DNA of 52,399 nucleotides from Aeromicrobium flavum (lineage in GTDB: Bacteria > Actinomycetota > Actinomycetes > Propionibacteriales > Nocardioidaceae), in contig NZ_BJZQ01000019.1 of assembly GCF_007992115.1 (NCBI RefSeq), forward strand, positions 1 to 52,399, in the 5' to 3' direction. Within the stretch, counting starts at the first letter, position 1. The number at the start of each line of letters is the position of its first letter. Positions 45,983-52,399 of the stretch are shown one piece after another. The notes under the pieces are model-generated. The model was not told where the DNA came from. It saw only the letters and a program-made list of their open reading frames with translations, and did not search any database. A program made the position numbers and the translations under genes.

Positions 45983-46147
45983 ATGAGGTCACGACTTGCA
46001 CGGCTGCGCACGCAGGAGCGCGGCGACGTCCCCGGGTGGGTGATGATCACGCTGATGACCGCGGGGATCGTCGCGGGCCTGACGGCCCTCGCCGGGCCGG
46101 CGCTGACCTCGATGCTCAACCAGGCGTTGACGTCCGTCGGCGGATGA
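45983..46147 (+). CDS. Small Flp-pilin-like protein
   Basis: This 54-residue protein has a basic N-terminus ending RTQERG and one hydrophobic helix (PGWVMITLMTAGIVAGLTAL). Size, hydrophobic profile and place after tadC fit the major Flp pilin. The prepilin cleavage pattern G/xxxxE is incomplete: after Gly14 the fifth residue is Trp, not Glu. Similar GDVPGWV proteins occur at this place in other actinobacterial Tad loci (recalled). The ATG has a strong AAGGAG 5 nt upstream, and the stop overlaps the tadE start (ATGA). Confidence 0.78.
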   Translation: MRSRLARLRTQERGDVPGWVMITLMTAGIVAGLTALAGPALTSMLNQALTSVGG

Positions 46148-46521
46148 GGGACGAGCGCGGTGCGGCCGTGCCGGAGTTCGTGCTGGTCCTCACCGTGCTG
46201 ATCCCGCTCGTCCTCGGCATCGCCCAGCTCGCGCTGGTCCTGCACGTGCGGAACACGATGGTGGCCGCAGCGTCCGACGGCGCCCGCGCTGCCGCAGCAC
46301 TGGACGCGGGTGTCGCCGGGGCGGAGTCCCGCGCCCGTGACGTCATCCGCACCACCTTGGCGGATCGTTTCGCCGACGACGTGGTGGCCCGTGAGTCCCA
46401 GGTCGACGGCGTGCCCGTGATCGAGGTCCGGATCCGGGGTGAGGTTCCGCCGCTCGGCCTGTGGGGGCCGGGCGTCGCGGTGGACGCCGTGGGTCACGCC
46501 GTCCGGCAGGAGGAGCCGTGA
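46144..46521 (+). CDS. TadE-like pseudopilin
   Basis: This 125-residue protein has a short leader and the classic class-III prepilin motif ERG/AAVPEF (cleavage after Gly, Glu at +5), then a hydrophobic helix (VLVLTVLIPLVLGIAQLALVL) and a soluble C-terminal domain. TadE proteins are minor pilins, processed like Flp and needed for pilus assembly or adhesion. The start overlaps the previous stop, and the stop overlaps the next GTG start. Confidence 0.87.
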   Translation: MRDERGAAVPEFVLVLTVLIPLVLGIAQLALVLHVRNTMVAAASDGARAAAALDAGVAGAESRARDVIRTTLADRFADDVVARESQVDGVPVIEVRIRGEVPPLGLWGPGVAVDAVGHAVRQEEP

Positions 46522-46934
46522 GCCGGGAGCGGGGGAGTGCGACGGTCGAGTTCACGTGGCTGACGCTTCTGTTGCTGGTGCCCCTGGTCTACGTGGTCAT
46601 CGCGGTGTTCGAGACGCAACGCACCGCCTACGCCGTCGCGGCGGCGAGCGAGGCCGGGGCACGCGCCTTCGTCCAGGCGGACGACCCGACGACGGCGCGG
46701 TCGCGAGCGCGGGTGGCCGCCCGGCTGGTCCTGGCCGATCACGACGTGTCCGGGGCGGCCGTCGACACGCGCTGCCGGCCTGACTGCTTCGTTCCCGGGT
46801 CGACGGTCGTCGTGGAGGTCCGTTCCTCCCAGCGACTGCCGCTCGCGCCCGACGTCTTCGGCGATCCGGTCGCCGCGTTCGACGTCTCGTCGACCCACAC
46901 CGAGCCGTTCGGCCGCTACCGGGCGGCCCCATGA
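46518..46934 (+). CDS. Second TadE-like (TadF-type) pseudopilin
   Basis: This 138-residue protein has the prepilin motif ERG/SATVEF (Glu at +5), helix TWLTLLLLVPLVYVVIAVFE and a C-terminal domain containing a Cys pair (TRCRPDCF). It corresponds to the Rv3655c-type protein of mycobacterial loci. The GTG at 46518 has AGGAG upstream and overlaps the tadE stop. Its own stop overlaps the next ATG. Confidence 0.85.
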   Translation: MSRERGSATVEFTWLTLLLLVPLVYVVIAVFETQRTAYAVAAASEAGARAFVQADDPTTARSRARVAARLVLADHDVSGAAVDTRCRPDCFVPGSTVVVEVRSSQRLPLAPDVFGDPVAAFDVSSTHTEPFGRYRAAP

Positions 46935-47335
46935 GACCCGACGAACGGGCCAACGTCACGGTCCTGACCGTGGGCTTCCTCGCCGTCCTGGGCCTCCTGG
47001 TCGTCGTCGTGGTGAACAGCTCCGCGGCCTTCCTCGAACGGCGCGAGCTGATGAATCTTGCCGACCGCGTCGCGCTCCACGCGGCGGACGGACTCGACCG
47101 CGACGTCGTCTACACCGAGGGGATCGACGAGGCGGCGGTGCTGGACGACTCGGACGCCCGCACCCTCGTGAGCGGCCTCGTGCCCGCCGACGTGAACCTC
47201 ACGCTCCGCACCGCCGGCGACCGCGTGGACGTCGAGCTGACACGCCCCTACCGGCTGCCGTTCGTGCCTCCGGGCTTCCCGGACACCGCCACGATCCGGG
47301 CCGAGGCCTCGGGCCGTCTGCGGTTGGCTCCCTGA
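46931..47335 (+). CDS. TadG-like / Rv3654c-type pilus locus protein
   Basis: This 134-residue protein has an N-terminal helix (VLTVGFLAVLGLLVVVVVNS) and a soluble domain. The leader PDERANVTVLT lacks the Gly/Glu prepilin signature seen in its two neighbours, so it may stay anchored uncleaved. By position and size it matches the last gene of compact actinobacterial Tad loci. The ATG overlaps the preceding stop by 4 nt. It is convergent with a small membrane gene. Confidence 0.8.
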   Translation: MRPDERANVTVLTVGFLAVLGLLVVVVVNSSAAFLERRELMNLADRVALHAADGLDRDVVYTEGIDEAAVLDDSDARTLVSGLVPADVNLTLRTAGDRVDVELTRPYRLPFVPPGFPDTATIRAEASGRLRLAP

Positions 47336-47355
47336 CGAGAGGGGCGGTGGAACGC

Positions 47356-47559
47356 TCACTCGCGGCGCGAGACCGCGAGCCCCAGCTCGACGCCCTTGGC
47401 CACGACGCCGACCTGTGCCGCGAGCACGGCCGAGACGACGAGACCCCAGCCGACGAACGTCGCCTCGGAGGTCTCGCCGATGGCCAGGACGACAGCGCCC
47501 ACGCAGGCGAGAACGAGCCCGGCGAGCAACCAGCCGCCGGCGGACGAGGGAATGGTCAT
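47356..47559 (-). CDS. Small two-helix membrane protein
   Basis: This 67-residue protein is almost wholly two membrane helices (GWLLAGLVLACVGAVVLAIG and FVGWGLVVSAVLAAQVGVVA) with a charged C-terminal end. It is not a recognised family. The minus-strand TAGGGT (47568-47573) lies 8 nt before the ATG at 47559, compatible with a leader of 1-2 nt. It is convergent with the last pilus gene. Confidence 0.6.
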   Translation of the reverse strand: MTIPSSAGGWLLAGLVLACVGAVVLAIGETSEATFVGWGLVVSAVLAAQVGVVAKGVELGLAVSRRE

Positions 47560-47589
47560 GCCGGCACACCCTAGCCACCCGGGGTGTCG

Positions 47590-47730
47590 CACGGGCAGTC
47601 ATTCGAAATGAGAATTCGATTTCCACCCGATGGATATCGGGAAATACGAGTTCTCTTGTCGATAAGGTGACGAAATGAATAGCGAAGACCATTCACGCTA
47701 TTCACGTAAATGTTGAAGAAAGGCAGAAAC
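47590..47730 (+). promoter_or_regulatory. AT-rich lsr2 upstream region
   Basis: This is markedly more AT-rich than the rest of the window. GAATAGCG (47677-47684) pairs with CGCTATTC (47696-47703); ATTCACG occurs twice in tandem (47691-47697 and 47700-47706). Lsr2 binds AT-rich DNA, so autoregulation here is plausible. A promoter could use TTGTCG (47656-47661), but no clear -10 was found. Confidence 0.5.
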
Positions 47731-48090
47731 ATGGCGCAGCGAGTCGTGACCATCCTCACCAGTGACATCTCGGGCAAGGAGATCGAAGACGGCCAGGGCG
47801 AGACGGTCAACTTCGCCCTGGACGGCACGTCCTACGAGATCGACCTGACGAAGAAGGAGGCCGAGGAACTGCGCGGTGCGCTGAAGAACTACATCGCGCT
47901 GGGTCGCCGGTCCTCGCCGTCGTCGCGTCCGTCGGCCGGCCGTCGCGGCAACGGCAGCGGCAGCGGTTCGGGCCGTACGCCCGAGGAACTGGCGCACGTG
48001 CGCGCCTGGGCCAAGGAGAACGGCCACGAGGTGAGCGAGCGCGGGCGGATCAAGCGCGAGGTCCTCGACGCGTTCGACGCCGCCAACTGA
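47731..48090 (+). CDS. lsr2: Lsr2 nucleoid-associated xenogeneic silencer
   Basis: This 119-residue H-NS-like protein of actinobacteria has an N-terminal dimerisation domain (about 1-60, MAQRVVTILTSDISGKEI), a Ser/Gly/Arg linker (61-82) and a C-terminal DNA-binding domain (83-119) with RGR at 104-106 that inserts into the AT minor groove. It bridges DNA and silences AT-rich, often acquired, genes. The ATG at 47731 has GAAAGG 7 nt upstream. Confidence 0.96.
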   Translation: MAQRVVTILTSDISGKEIEDGQGETVNFALDGTSYEIDLTKKEAEELRGALKNYIALGRRSSPSSRPSAGRRGNGSGSGSGRTPEELAHVRAWAKENGHEVSERGRIKREVLDAFDAAN

Positions 48091-48102
48091 TCCGCGCGGC
48101 GG

Positions 48103-48129
48103 GAGCCTCACCGAGCTGTCGTGAGGCTC
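48103..48129. terminator. Hairpin between lsr2 and the convergent broken gene
   Basis: GAGCCTCAC (48103-48111) pairs perfectly with GTGAGGCTC (48121-48129) across a 9-nt loop. It includes the stop codon of the minus-strand gene and likely ends lsr2 transcription. Confidence 0.65.
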
Positions 48130-48904
48130 TCGTCCATGCGGGGATCGCGTGTCCCCGGCAGGCCGATCATCCGCAGATACGTCGCGAGGTTCTCGCGATA
48201 GCACCGTTCGACGCCGTCGACCGGAGCGTCGGGTGCGGCCGCAGGCGACACCATCCGACCGGCGTCAGTGGGGAAGTGCTGCGCCTCGGGCAGGTGGGGC
48301 ACGGCGACGATCGCCGTGCCCACCCGCGTCGGCTGGTCCTTCGCGTCATGACCAACCGCACGTCCAGCCGGTAGAGGAAGACGCCCTCGCCCTGGCCGCG
48401 GGGCTCGACGTTCATGGTGAAGGTGAACCGGTCGGCCGAATTCGGCTCCAGGGCCTGACTGACCTTGCTGCGAAGCACCTGGTCCGCGGCGGGGTCCACG
48501 GGGAGGACCACGTCGTAGTCCTTCGACGACTCGAGCGGGCCGCCGCCGGCCTCGCAGATCCGGAGCCTCCCGAAGTCGAGGATCCCGAACTGGGCTCCCG
48601 TGATCACCGAGACCGATGCGCCCACGTTCCGCAGGGTCACGTCGATCTGCGGGAAGACCGTGGGTGGGTCGGACACCAGGTCCTGCCGCTCTCCGCCGTC
48701 GACCACGAAGTCCAGGACCTCGATCCGCTCGTCCGCGAGAGTGGTCGGTGGCGTGGGCCGGGGATCATCTCCGTCGCCCCAGCTCGACAGGGCCGCGGTC
48801 AGCACCGCACCCACCACGACGACCACGACGGGTCCGACGAAGATGCTCATCTTCTTCTCGAAGCTCAGCTCGGCCCACTGGTCCCTGAACCCTCGATCAG
48901 GCAT
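48108..48904 (-). pseudogene. Membrane-anchored protein gene with a probable frameshift
   Basis: The N-terminal part (48904 to about 48350) encodes a sensible protein: cytoplasmic start, one membrane helix (about 20-41, IFVGPVVVVVVGAVLTAALS) and an extracellular domain running to FLYRLDVRLV. Past about 48350 that frame turns Arg/Ser/Pro-rich, as out-of-frame GC-rich DNA does, and stops at 48167. A different minus-strand frame resumes protein-like text (AKDQPTRVGTAIVAVPHLP) and ends at 48108. One missing or extra base near 48330-48352 would restore about 265 residues. This may be a real mutation or a sequencing error. No family was recognised. Confidence 0.65.
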
Positions 48905-48922
48905 GGGACCACCCGCACCGAC

Positions 48923-49939
48923 TCAGCGGACCAGCCGCTTCGCGCGGAGCTGCGCGAGCAGCACCGGCGCCAGCGTCTTGGAGTAGGTCACCGTGATGTG
49001 GGACTGGTCGCGGTAGACGTTGGCGCCGCCGATCACCGCCGGGCAGAAGCCTTTCCTGCAGAACCGTGACCGGAGGTCGATGGCGGCGGCCCCGCCGGTC
49101 TTCTTCGCCGTCAGCAGGAACGGGTCCCGACCGAGGCCCTTCCGGTAGGAGACGCCGCACTTCCGCGCGCCCTTGATGGCGCCGTGCTTCACCAGGCACG
49201 GCTGCGGCTCGCCCCTCAGCCGCGGGTTGTCGCTGACCGCCGCGATCCGCACGCCACGCGTGAGCAGGGGCCGCCACACGGCACGCATCTTCCTCACCTG
49301 CGACGACGCGCCGCCCGACACCTGGCGCGCGTAGCCGGTCGTCACGATGACGTCGGTCCGCGGGGCCTGCTTCACGAGCCAGCGCTGCAGGTTCTTGCGG
49401 TAGATCCAACACGGGCGGACGCGCGACTTCGCCAGGCGGGTCACCGGCGACCGGGTCCACGAACACGAGCCGCGCACCTGGGCCTCGAGCGAGAAGTGCC
49501 CCGCCCGGGCGAGGACGGCGAGCGCGGGGAGCAGCGTGCGGGCGTGGGAGTCGCCGACGAGGATGACGTGAGGTCGTCCCTTGGCGCGCTTGCCGAAGGT
49601 GCAGCCACGGTTGAGCCGGGTCTGCTGGACGCCCGACTGGTAGCACTGCTTGCCGGGGAACCGCGCGGTCTGACTGCGGGCGATGCTGGGCTTGGGGATC
49701 AGTTTGCCGCGCAGCGCCGGGTTGTGGCAGCGCTTCCTCGCCATCGAGGCGGCCCCGAAGCACCGGGGTGTGGCCGCGGCCGCCCGGACCACGGTGGCGA
49801 CGGGCGCAGCGTCCGCGGCGGAAGCCGTCTCGGCTCGCGCCGGGGCGTGGGTCGACTCCGAGACGGCGACGAGCGCGCCGCCGACCGCCACGGCCGAAGC
49901 GACCAGGACGAGCCGGATGCGCCGGGAGACAGACCCCAT
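48923..49939 (-). CDS. Secreted SGNH-fold protein (acyltransferase-associated type)
   Basis: This 338-residue exported protein has an N-terminal signal/anchor (about 7-32) and an SGNH hydrolase-like domain with VILVGDSHART (Ser131) and, at the far end, YRDQSHIT supplying Asp311 and His314. Text resembles the extracellular SGNH domain usually fused behind the membrane domain of acyltransferase-3/OatA proteins, but here it stands alone. It may O-acetylate or deacetylate wall sugars with a separate membrane partner (inference). Many Cys and basic residues are present. Start ATG at 49939 chosen; ATG at 49966 would add nine residues before the signal. Confidence 0.8.
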   Translation of the reverse strand: MGSVSRRIRLVLVASAVAVGGALVAVSESTHAPARAETASAADAAPVATVVRAAAATPRCFGAASMARKRCHNPALRGKLIPKPSIARSQTARFPGKQCYQSGVQQTRLNRGCTFGKRAKGRPHVILVGDSHARTLLPALAVLARAGHFSLEAQVRGSCSWTRSPVTRLAKSRVRPCWIYRKNLQRWLVKQAPRTDVIVTTGYARQVSGGASSQVRKMRAVWRPLLTRGVRIAAVSDNPRLRGEPQPCLVKHGAIKGARKCGVSYRKGLGRDPFLLTAKKTGGAAAIDLRSRFCRKGFCPAVIGGANVYRDQSHITVTYSKTLAPVLLAQLRAKRLVR

Positions 49940-49994
49940 GTCACCACGGTCACCCCATCGGCCCATGGGCGCAAGGGCTCAGTGGCGCAAGGGC

Positions 49995-50609
49995 TCAGTC
50001 GTCGCTGTCCAGCTTCCAGCGGCCGTCCTCGCGGATCAGGGTGTAGCTGGTGTACGTCGGACCCATCCGGCCGCCGTGGTACTCGTCCAGCTCGGGGAAC
50101 TCCTCCTTGACGATCAGGATGCCCACCGGACCGAACCGCATGCCCCACTCCGGCGTGCCGACCCGCAGGGGCTTCGGCGTCCGCATCCGCTCGCAGGTGA
50201 ACGGCTCGTCGTACAAGCCGTAGCGGAAGGTCTCCGTCGTCACCGCGATGAGCGCCGCGCAGTCCGACGACCGCTCGGCCTCGGCGAACTCCGCGTACGT
50301 GCGCTCCAACGGCTCTGCGCCCAGACCGCCCGAGTTCCACACCGCCACCGCCGACAGCACGCCCACCAGCGCGGACACGAGGAAGACGATCGGCAGGATC
50401 CAGACCAGCTTCGACCGCTTCACCTCGACGAGGTCCTCGCGCTTCACCTGCTGCCGCACGGGCTGGGCCGGCTGCGGCACCTGCTGCTGCGGCGCGGCCG
50501 ACGCCAGGGGAGCGGTGTGCTCGGTCCACCGGGACCCGTCCCACCAGCGCAGCTGCCCGTGCCCGTCGTCGTACCAACCGGGCGGGGTGATCGGCGTGGA
50601 GGCGTCCAT
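49995..50609 (-). CDS. DUF2510 domain membrane protein
   Basis: This 204-residue protein has an N-terminal DUF2510 module ([20 protein letters not shown], then TEH), a Gln/Pro-rich linker, one membrane helix (about 74-96: [21 protein letters not shown]) and an extracellular SnoaL/DUF4878-like domain ([14 protein letters not shown] to REDGRWKL). DUF2510 is common at the cytoplasmic end of actinobacterial membrane proteins; its function is unknown. ATG at 50609 is the start that begins the module directly. Confidence 0.82.
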   Translation of the reverse strand: MDASTPITPPGWYDDGHGQLRWWDGSRWTEHTAPLASAAPQQQVPQPAQPVRQQVKREDLVEVKRSKLVWILPIVFLVSALVGVLSAVAVWNSGGLGAEPLERTYAEFAEAERSSDCAALIAVTTETFRYGLYDEPFTCERMRTPKPLRVGTPEWGMRFGPVGILIVKEEFPELDEYHGGRMGPTYTSYTLIREDGRWKLDSDD

Positions 50610-50714
50610 GCCCACCATCATGCCGCGCACGGGGTGCCCTGCGGTCGACCGATCGTCCCGGGCCCGTCGGCCGGCGTTCGCTTCCTCGTCACGTGCGTGG
50701 GCTGCGCTGGTGCC

Positions 50715-50864
50715 ATGAACCACATCGACTGGCAGCGCGTCCGGCGCACCGCCCTCGTGCTGGCGTGCGCGACCTACTTCGGCACCCTCACCGTCATCGG
50801 CCAGGTGGCCGACGGCGGACCCGTCCCCGAGCCACCGGCCCAGCGGGTCGAGGCCTCCCGCTGA
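50715..50864 (+). CDS. Very small single-helix membrane peptide
   Basis: This reading frame of 49 residues has a charged start ([11 protein letters not shown]), one membrane-like helix ([20 protein letters not shown]) and a Pro-rich end. The hydrophobic pattern and position rule suggest a real peptide, but there is no clear ribosome site and no family support. It could be spurious. Confidence 0.4.
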   Translation: MNHIDWQRVRRTALVLACATYFGTLTVIGQVADGGPVPEPPAQRVEASR

Positions 50865-50905
50865 CGCCGTCGGTTGCGCCGATGGCCCGCCGGGCTTCCG
50901 CCGCG

Positions 50906-50938
50906 GTTCACCCGGTGGTCACCGGGGTCCGCTGGTCT
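50906..50938 (+). promoter_or_regulatory. PHO-box-like direct repeats before alkaline phosphatase
   Basis: Adjacent 11-nt units GTTCACCCGGT (50906-50916) and GGTCACCGGGG (50917-50927) fit the Streptomyces PhoP consensus unit GKTCAYYYRSG closely; a weaker third unit may follow at 50928-50938. The site lies about 20 nt before the phosphatase start, suggesting PhoR-PhoP control by phosphate. Confidence 0.65.
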
Positions 50939-50944
50939 GTGGCC

Positions 50945-52354
50945 ATGAAGATTCGCACCAGCACCCGCAGCACGCTCGTCATCGGGACCGCCGGACTGCT
51001 CCTCGGGGGAGCAGTCGTGGGATCGGTCGCCTCCGGCCAGCGTGACCTCTCCGAGCATGGAGGCGCGACGCGCCTCTCGGGCGACCAGACCAGGGTCGTC
51101 AAGAAGGCCATCGACGGCAGCCGCCCCGACAACGTCATCCTCATCGTCGGCGACGGCATGGGCGACTCGGAGATCACCAGCGCCCGCAACTACGTGCACG
51201 GCGCCGCCGGTCGGTTCCCGGGCATCGACAACCTCCCGCTCACCGGCCAGTACACGACCTACGCGCTCACGAAGGACGGCAAGCCCGACTACGTGCCGGA
51301 CTCGGCTGCGACCGGCACCGCGTGGGCCACCGGCACCAAGTCCTATGACGGCGCCGTCAGCGTCGACGTCAACGGCAAGCCCCAGAAGACCTTGCTGCAG
51401 CTGGCGAAGAAGGCCGGCTACAAGACGGGCAACGTCTCCACCGCCGAGCTGCAGGACGCGACGCCGGCCGTCCAGGTCGCGCACGTCACGAGCCGCAGCT
51501 GCTACGGGCCGGTGGCCACCGCGGCCAAGTGCCCCGAGAACGCCAAGGAGAACGGTGGCCGGGGCAGCATCACCGAGCAGATGCTCGACACGCGCCCCGA
51601 CGTCTCGCTCGGCGGCGGCGCCGCGACGTTCGCGGAGAAGGCCACCGCGGGCTCGTGGAAGGGCCAGACGCTGCGCCAGCAGGCCGAGAACCGCGGCTAC
51701 CGCATCGTCGAGGACCTCGACGCGCTCACGAAGGTCACGAAGGCCGACCAGGACCAGCCGCTGCTGGGCCTCTTCACCCCGGGCAACTTCCCCGTGCGCT
51801 GGAACGGCCCGGCGGCCACGCCCGACGGCGGCGCGAAGGCGCCGGTCGCGTGCACCGAGAACCCGGCGCGCACCGACGCCCTGCCCGGCCTGGCCGACCT
51901 GACGAAGAAGTCGATCGAGCTGCTCGACCGGGGCAACCGCAAGGGCTTCTTCCTGCAGGTCGAGGGCGCCAGCATCGACAAGCGCAACCACTCCTCGGAC
52001 GCGTGCGGCCAGATCGGCGAGACGCTCGACCTCGACGAGGCCGTCAAGGTCGCGCTGGACTACGCCAAGAAGGACAAGCACACGACCGTCATCGTCACCG
52101 CCGACCACGCGCACACGAGCCAGATCATCGACGCCGGCACGACGACGCCGGGCTCGACGGTGAACCTGCTGACGCACGACGGCCAGCCGATGACGATCAA
52201 CTACGCCACGAGCGCCGCCGCGGGCTCCCAGCAGCACACCGGCTCGCAGCTGCGGATCGCTGCGTACGGGCCGCGGGCCGCCAACGTCGTGGGCCTGACC
52301 GACCAGACGGACGTGTTCTTCACGATCCGGGACGCGCTCAGGCTGAAGAAGTAG
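50945..52354 (+). CDS. phoA: Secreted alkaline phosphatase (PhoA type)
   Basis: This 469-residue protein has a signal peptide (about 1-30), metal-binding Asp70 in [10 protein letters not shown], the phosphorylated Ser120 in [14 protein letters not shown], the acid/His cluster [13 protein letters not shown] and late metal ligands in [10 protein letters not shown] and QQHTGSQLR. All elements of the E. coli PhoA-type active site are present. It releases phosphate from monoesters outside the cell. The ATG at 50945 has no clear ribosome site. A PHO-box-like repeat precedes it and a hairpin follows. Confidence 0.94.
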   Translation: MKIRTSTRSTLVIGTAGLLLGGAVVGSVASGQRDLSEHGGATRLSGDQTRVVKKAIDGSRPDNVILIVGDGMGDSEITSARNYVHGAAGRFPGIDNLPLTGQYTTYALTKDGKPDYVPDSAATGTAWATGTKSYDGAVSVDVNGKPQKTLLQLAKKAGYKTGNVSTAELQDATPAVQVAHVTSRSCYGPVATAAKCPENAKENGGRGSITEQMLDTRPDVSLGGGAATFAEKATAGSWKGQTLRQQAENRGYRIVEDLDALTKVTKADQDQPLLGLFTPGNFPVRWNGPAATPDGGAKAPVACTENPARTDALPGLADLTKKSIELLDRGNRKGFFLQVEGASIDKRNHSSDACGQIGETLDLDEAVKVALDYAKKDKHTTVIVTADHAHTSQIIDAGTTTPGSTVNLLTHDGQPMTINYATSAAAGSQQHTGSQLRIAAYGPRAANVVGLTDQTDVFFTIRDALRLKK

Positions 52355-52369
52355 TCACCACCGAACAGC

Positions 52370-52399
52370 GGCGGGTCGTCTCCCTCGAGACGGCCCGCC
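52370..52399 (+). terminator. Hairpin after phoA
   Basis: Positions 52370-52381 pair with 52388-52399 (12 bp, one T.G wobble, 6-nt loop), ending exactly at the window edge, so the stem may be longer. Confidence 0.7.

Noticed and set aside
47590..47730. AT-rich stretch as an attachment site or prophage border
   Set aside because: No integrase, tRNA end or direct-repeat pair was found; lsr2 regulation is a better explanation.

Overview
The window is about 52 kb of very GC-rich, densely coded actinobacterial chromosome. Marker genes are whiB (WhiB/WhiB2 type), lsr2, ettA, a TIGR03089 gene, a DUF5719/DUF3499/Trm112 cluster, a compact Tad pilus locus and a single-chain type I fatty acid synthase. 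This mix, with no mycolate-specific genes, suggests Propionibacteriales (Nocardioidaceae, perhaps Aeromicrobium-like). That placement is an inference from gene content. No tRNA, rRNA, CRISPR array, insertion sequence or integrase was seen.

Layout. (1) 1-7.2 kb, cell envelope: a secreted alpha/beta-hydrolase lipoprotein, three LytR-CpsA-Psr (LCP) glycopolymer ligases, and a Wzm/Wzt-type polysaccharide ABC exporter. (2) 7.2-13.5 kb, a conserved actinobacterial block: TIGR03089, WhiB, a large GT2 membrane glycosyltransferase, DUF5719, a metallopeptidase-like protein, DUF3499 and Trm112. (3) 13.5-18.7 kb: two tandem dynamin/Era-like GTPases and the ribosome-associated ABC-F protein EttA. (4) 18.7-19.9 kb: a divergent MarR/YceI pair with three small palindromes between them. 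(5) 19.9-37.3 kb, an acyl-CoA and fatty-acid region: a KstR2-like TetR regulator divergent from thiolase and SDR genes; the 2993-residue FAS-I overlapping acpS; an SDR/phosphotransferase/TetR operon; the carboxyltransferase subunit and a stand-alone biotinyl carrier; and a double-hotdog thioesterase. (6) 37.3-41.3 kb: truncated haemoglobin, MscS channel, two unknown membrane proteins and a secreted CHAP-domain protein. (7) 41.4-48.1 kb: an AbiE type IV toxin-antitoxin cassette, a seven-gene Tad pilus operon, a small membrane protein and Lsr2. (8) 48.1-52.4 kb: a frameshifted membrane-protein gene, an SGNH protein, a DUF2510 protein, a very small membrane peptide and an alkaline phosphatase behind a PHO-box-like repeat.

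The most notable regulatory structure is in the fatty-acid region. Two palindromic sites of one class (ATGAGG-N4-CCTCAT) lie in the promoter of fas, and two more lie in the promoter of the carboxyltransferase gene 12 kb away. A different palindrome (CTAAGC-N4-GCTTAG) lies between the KstR2-like TetR gene and thiolase, and again 14 kb away in front of the second SDR gene. The sequence therefore shows two separate operator codes, which fit opposing control of synthesis and breakdown or remodelling of acyl chains.

A second general pattern is leaderless expression. At eleven genes a TANNNT hexamer ends 6-7 nt before the chosen start codon, and these starts mostly lack a Shine-Dalgarno sequence. 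This pattern was used to set several start codons.
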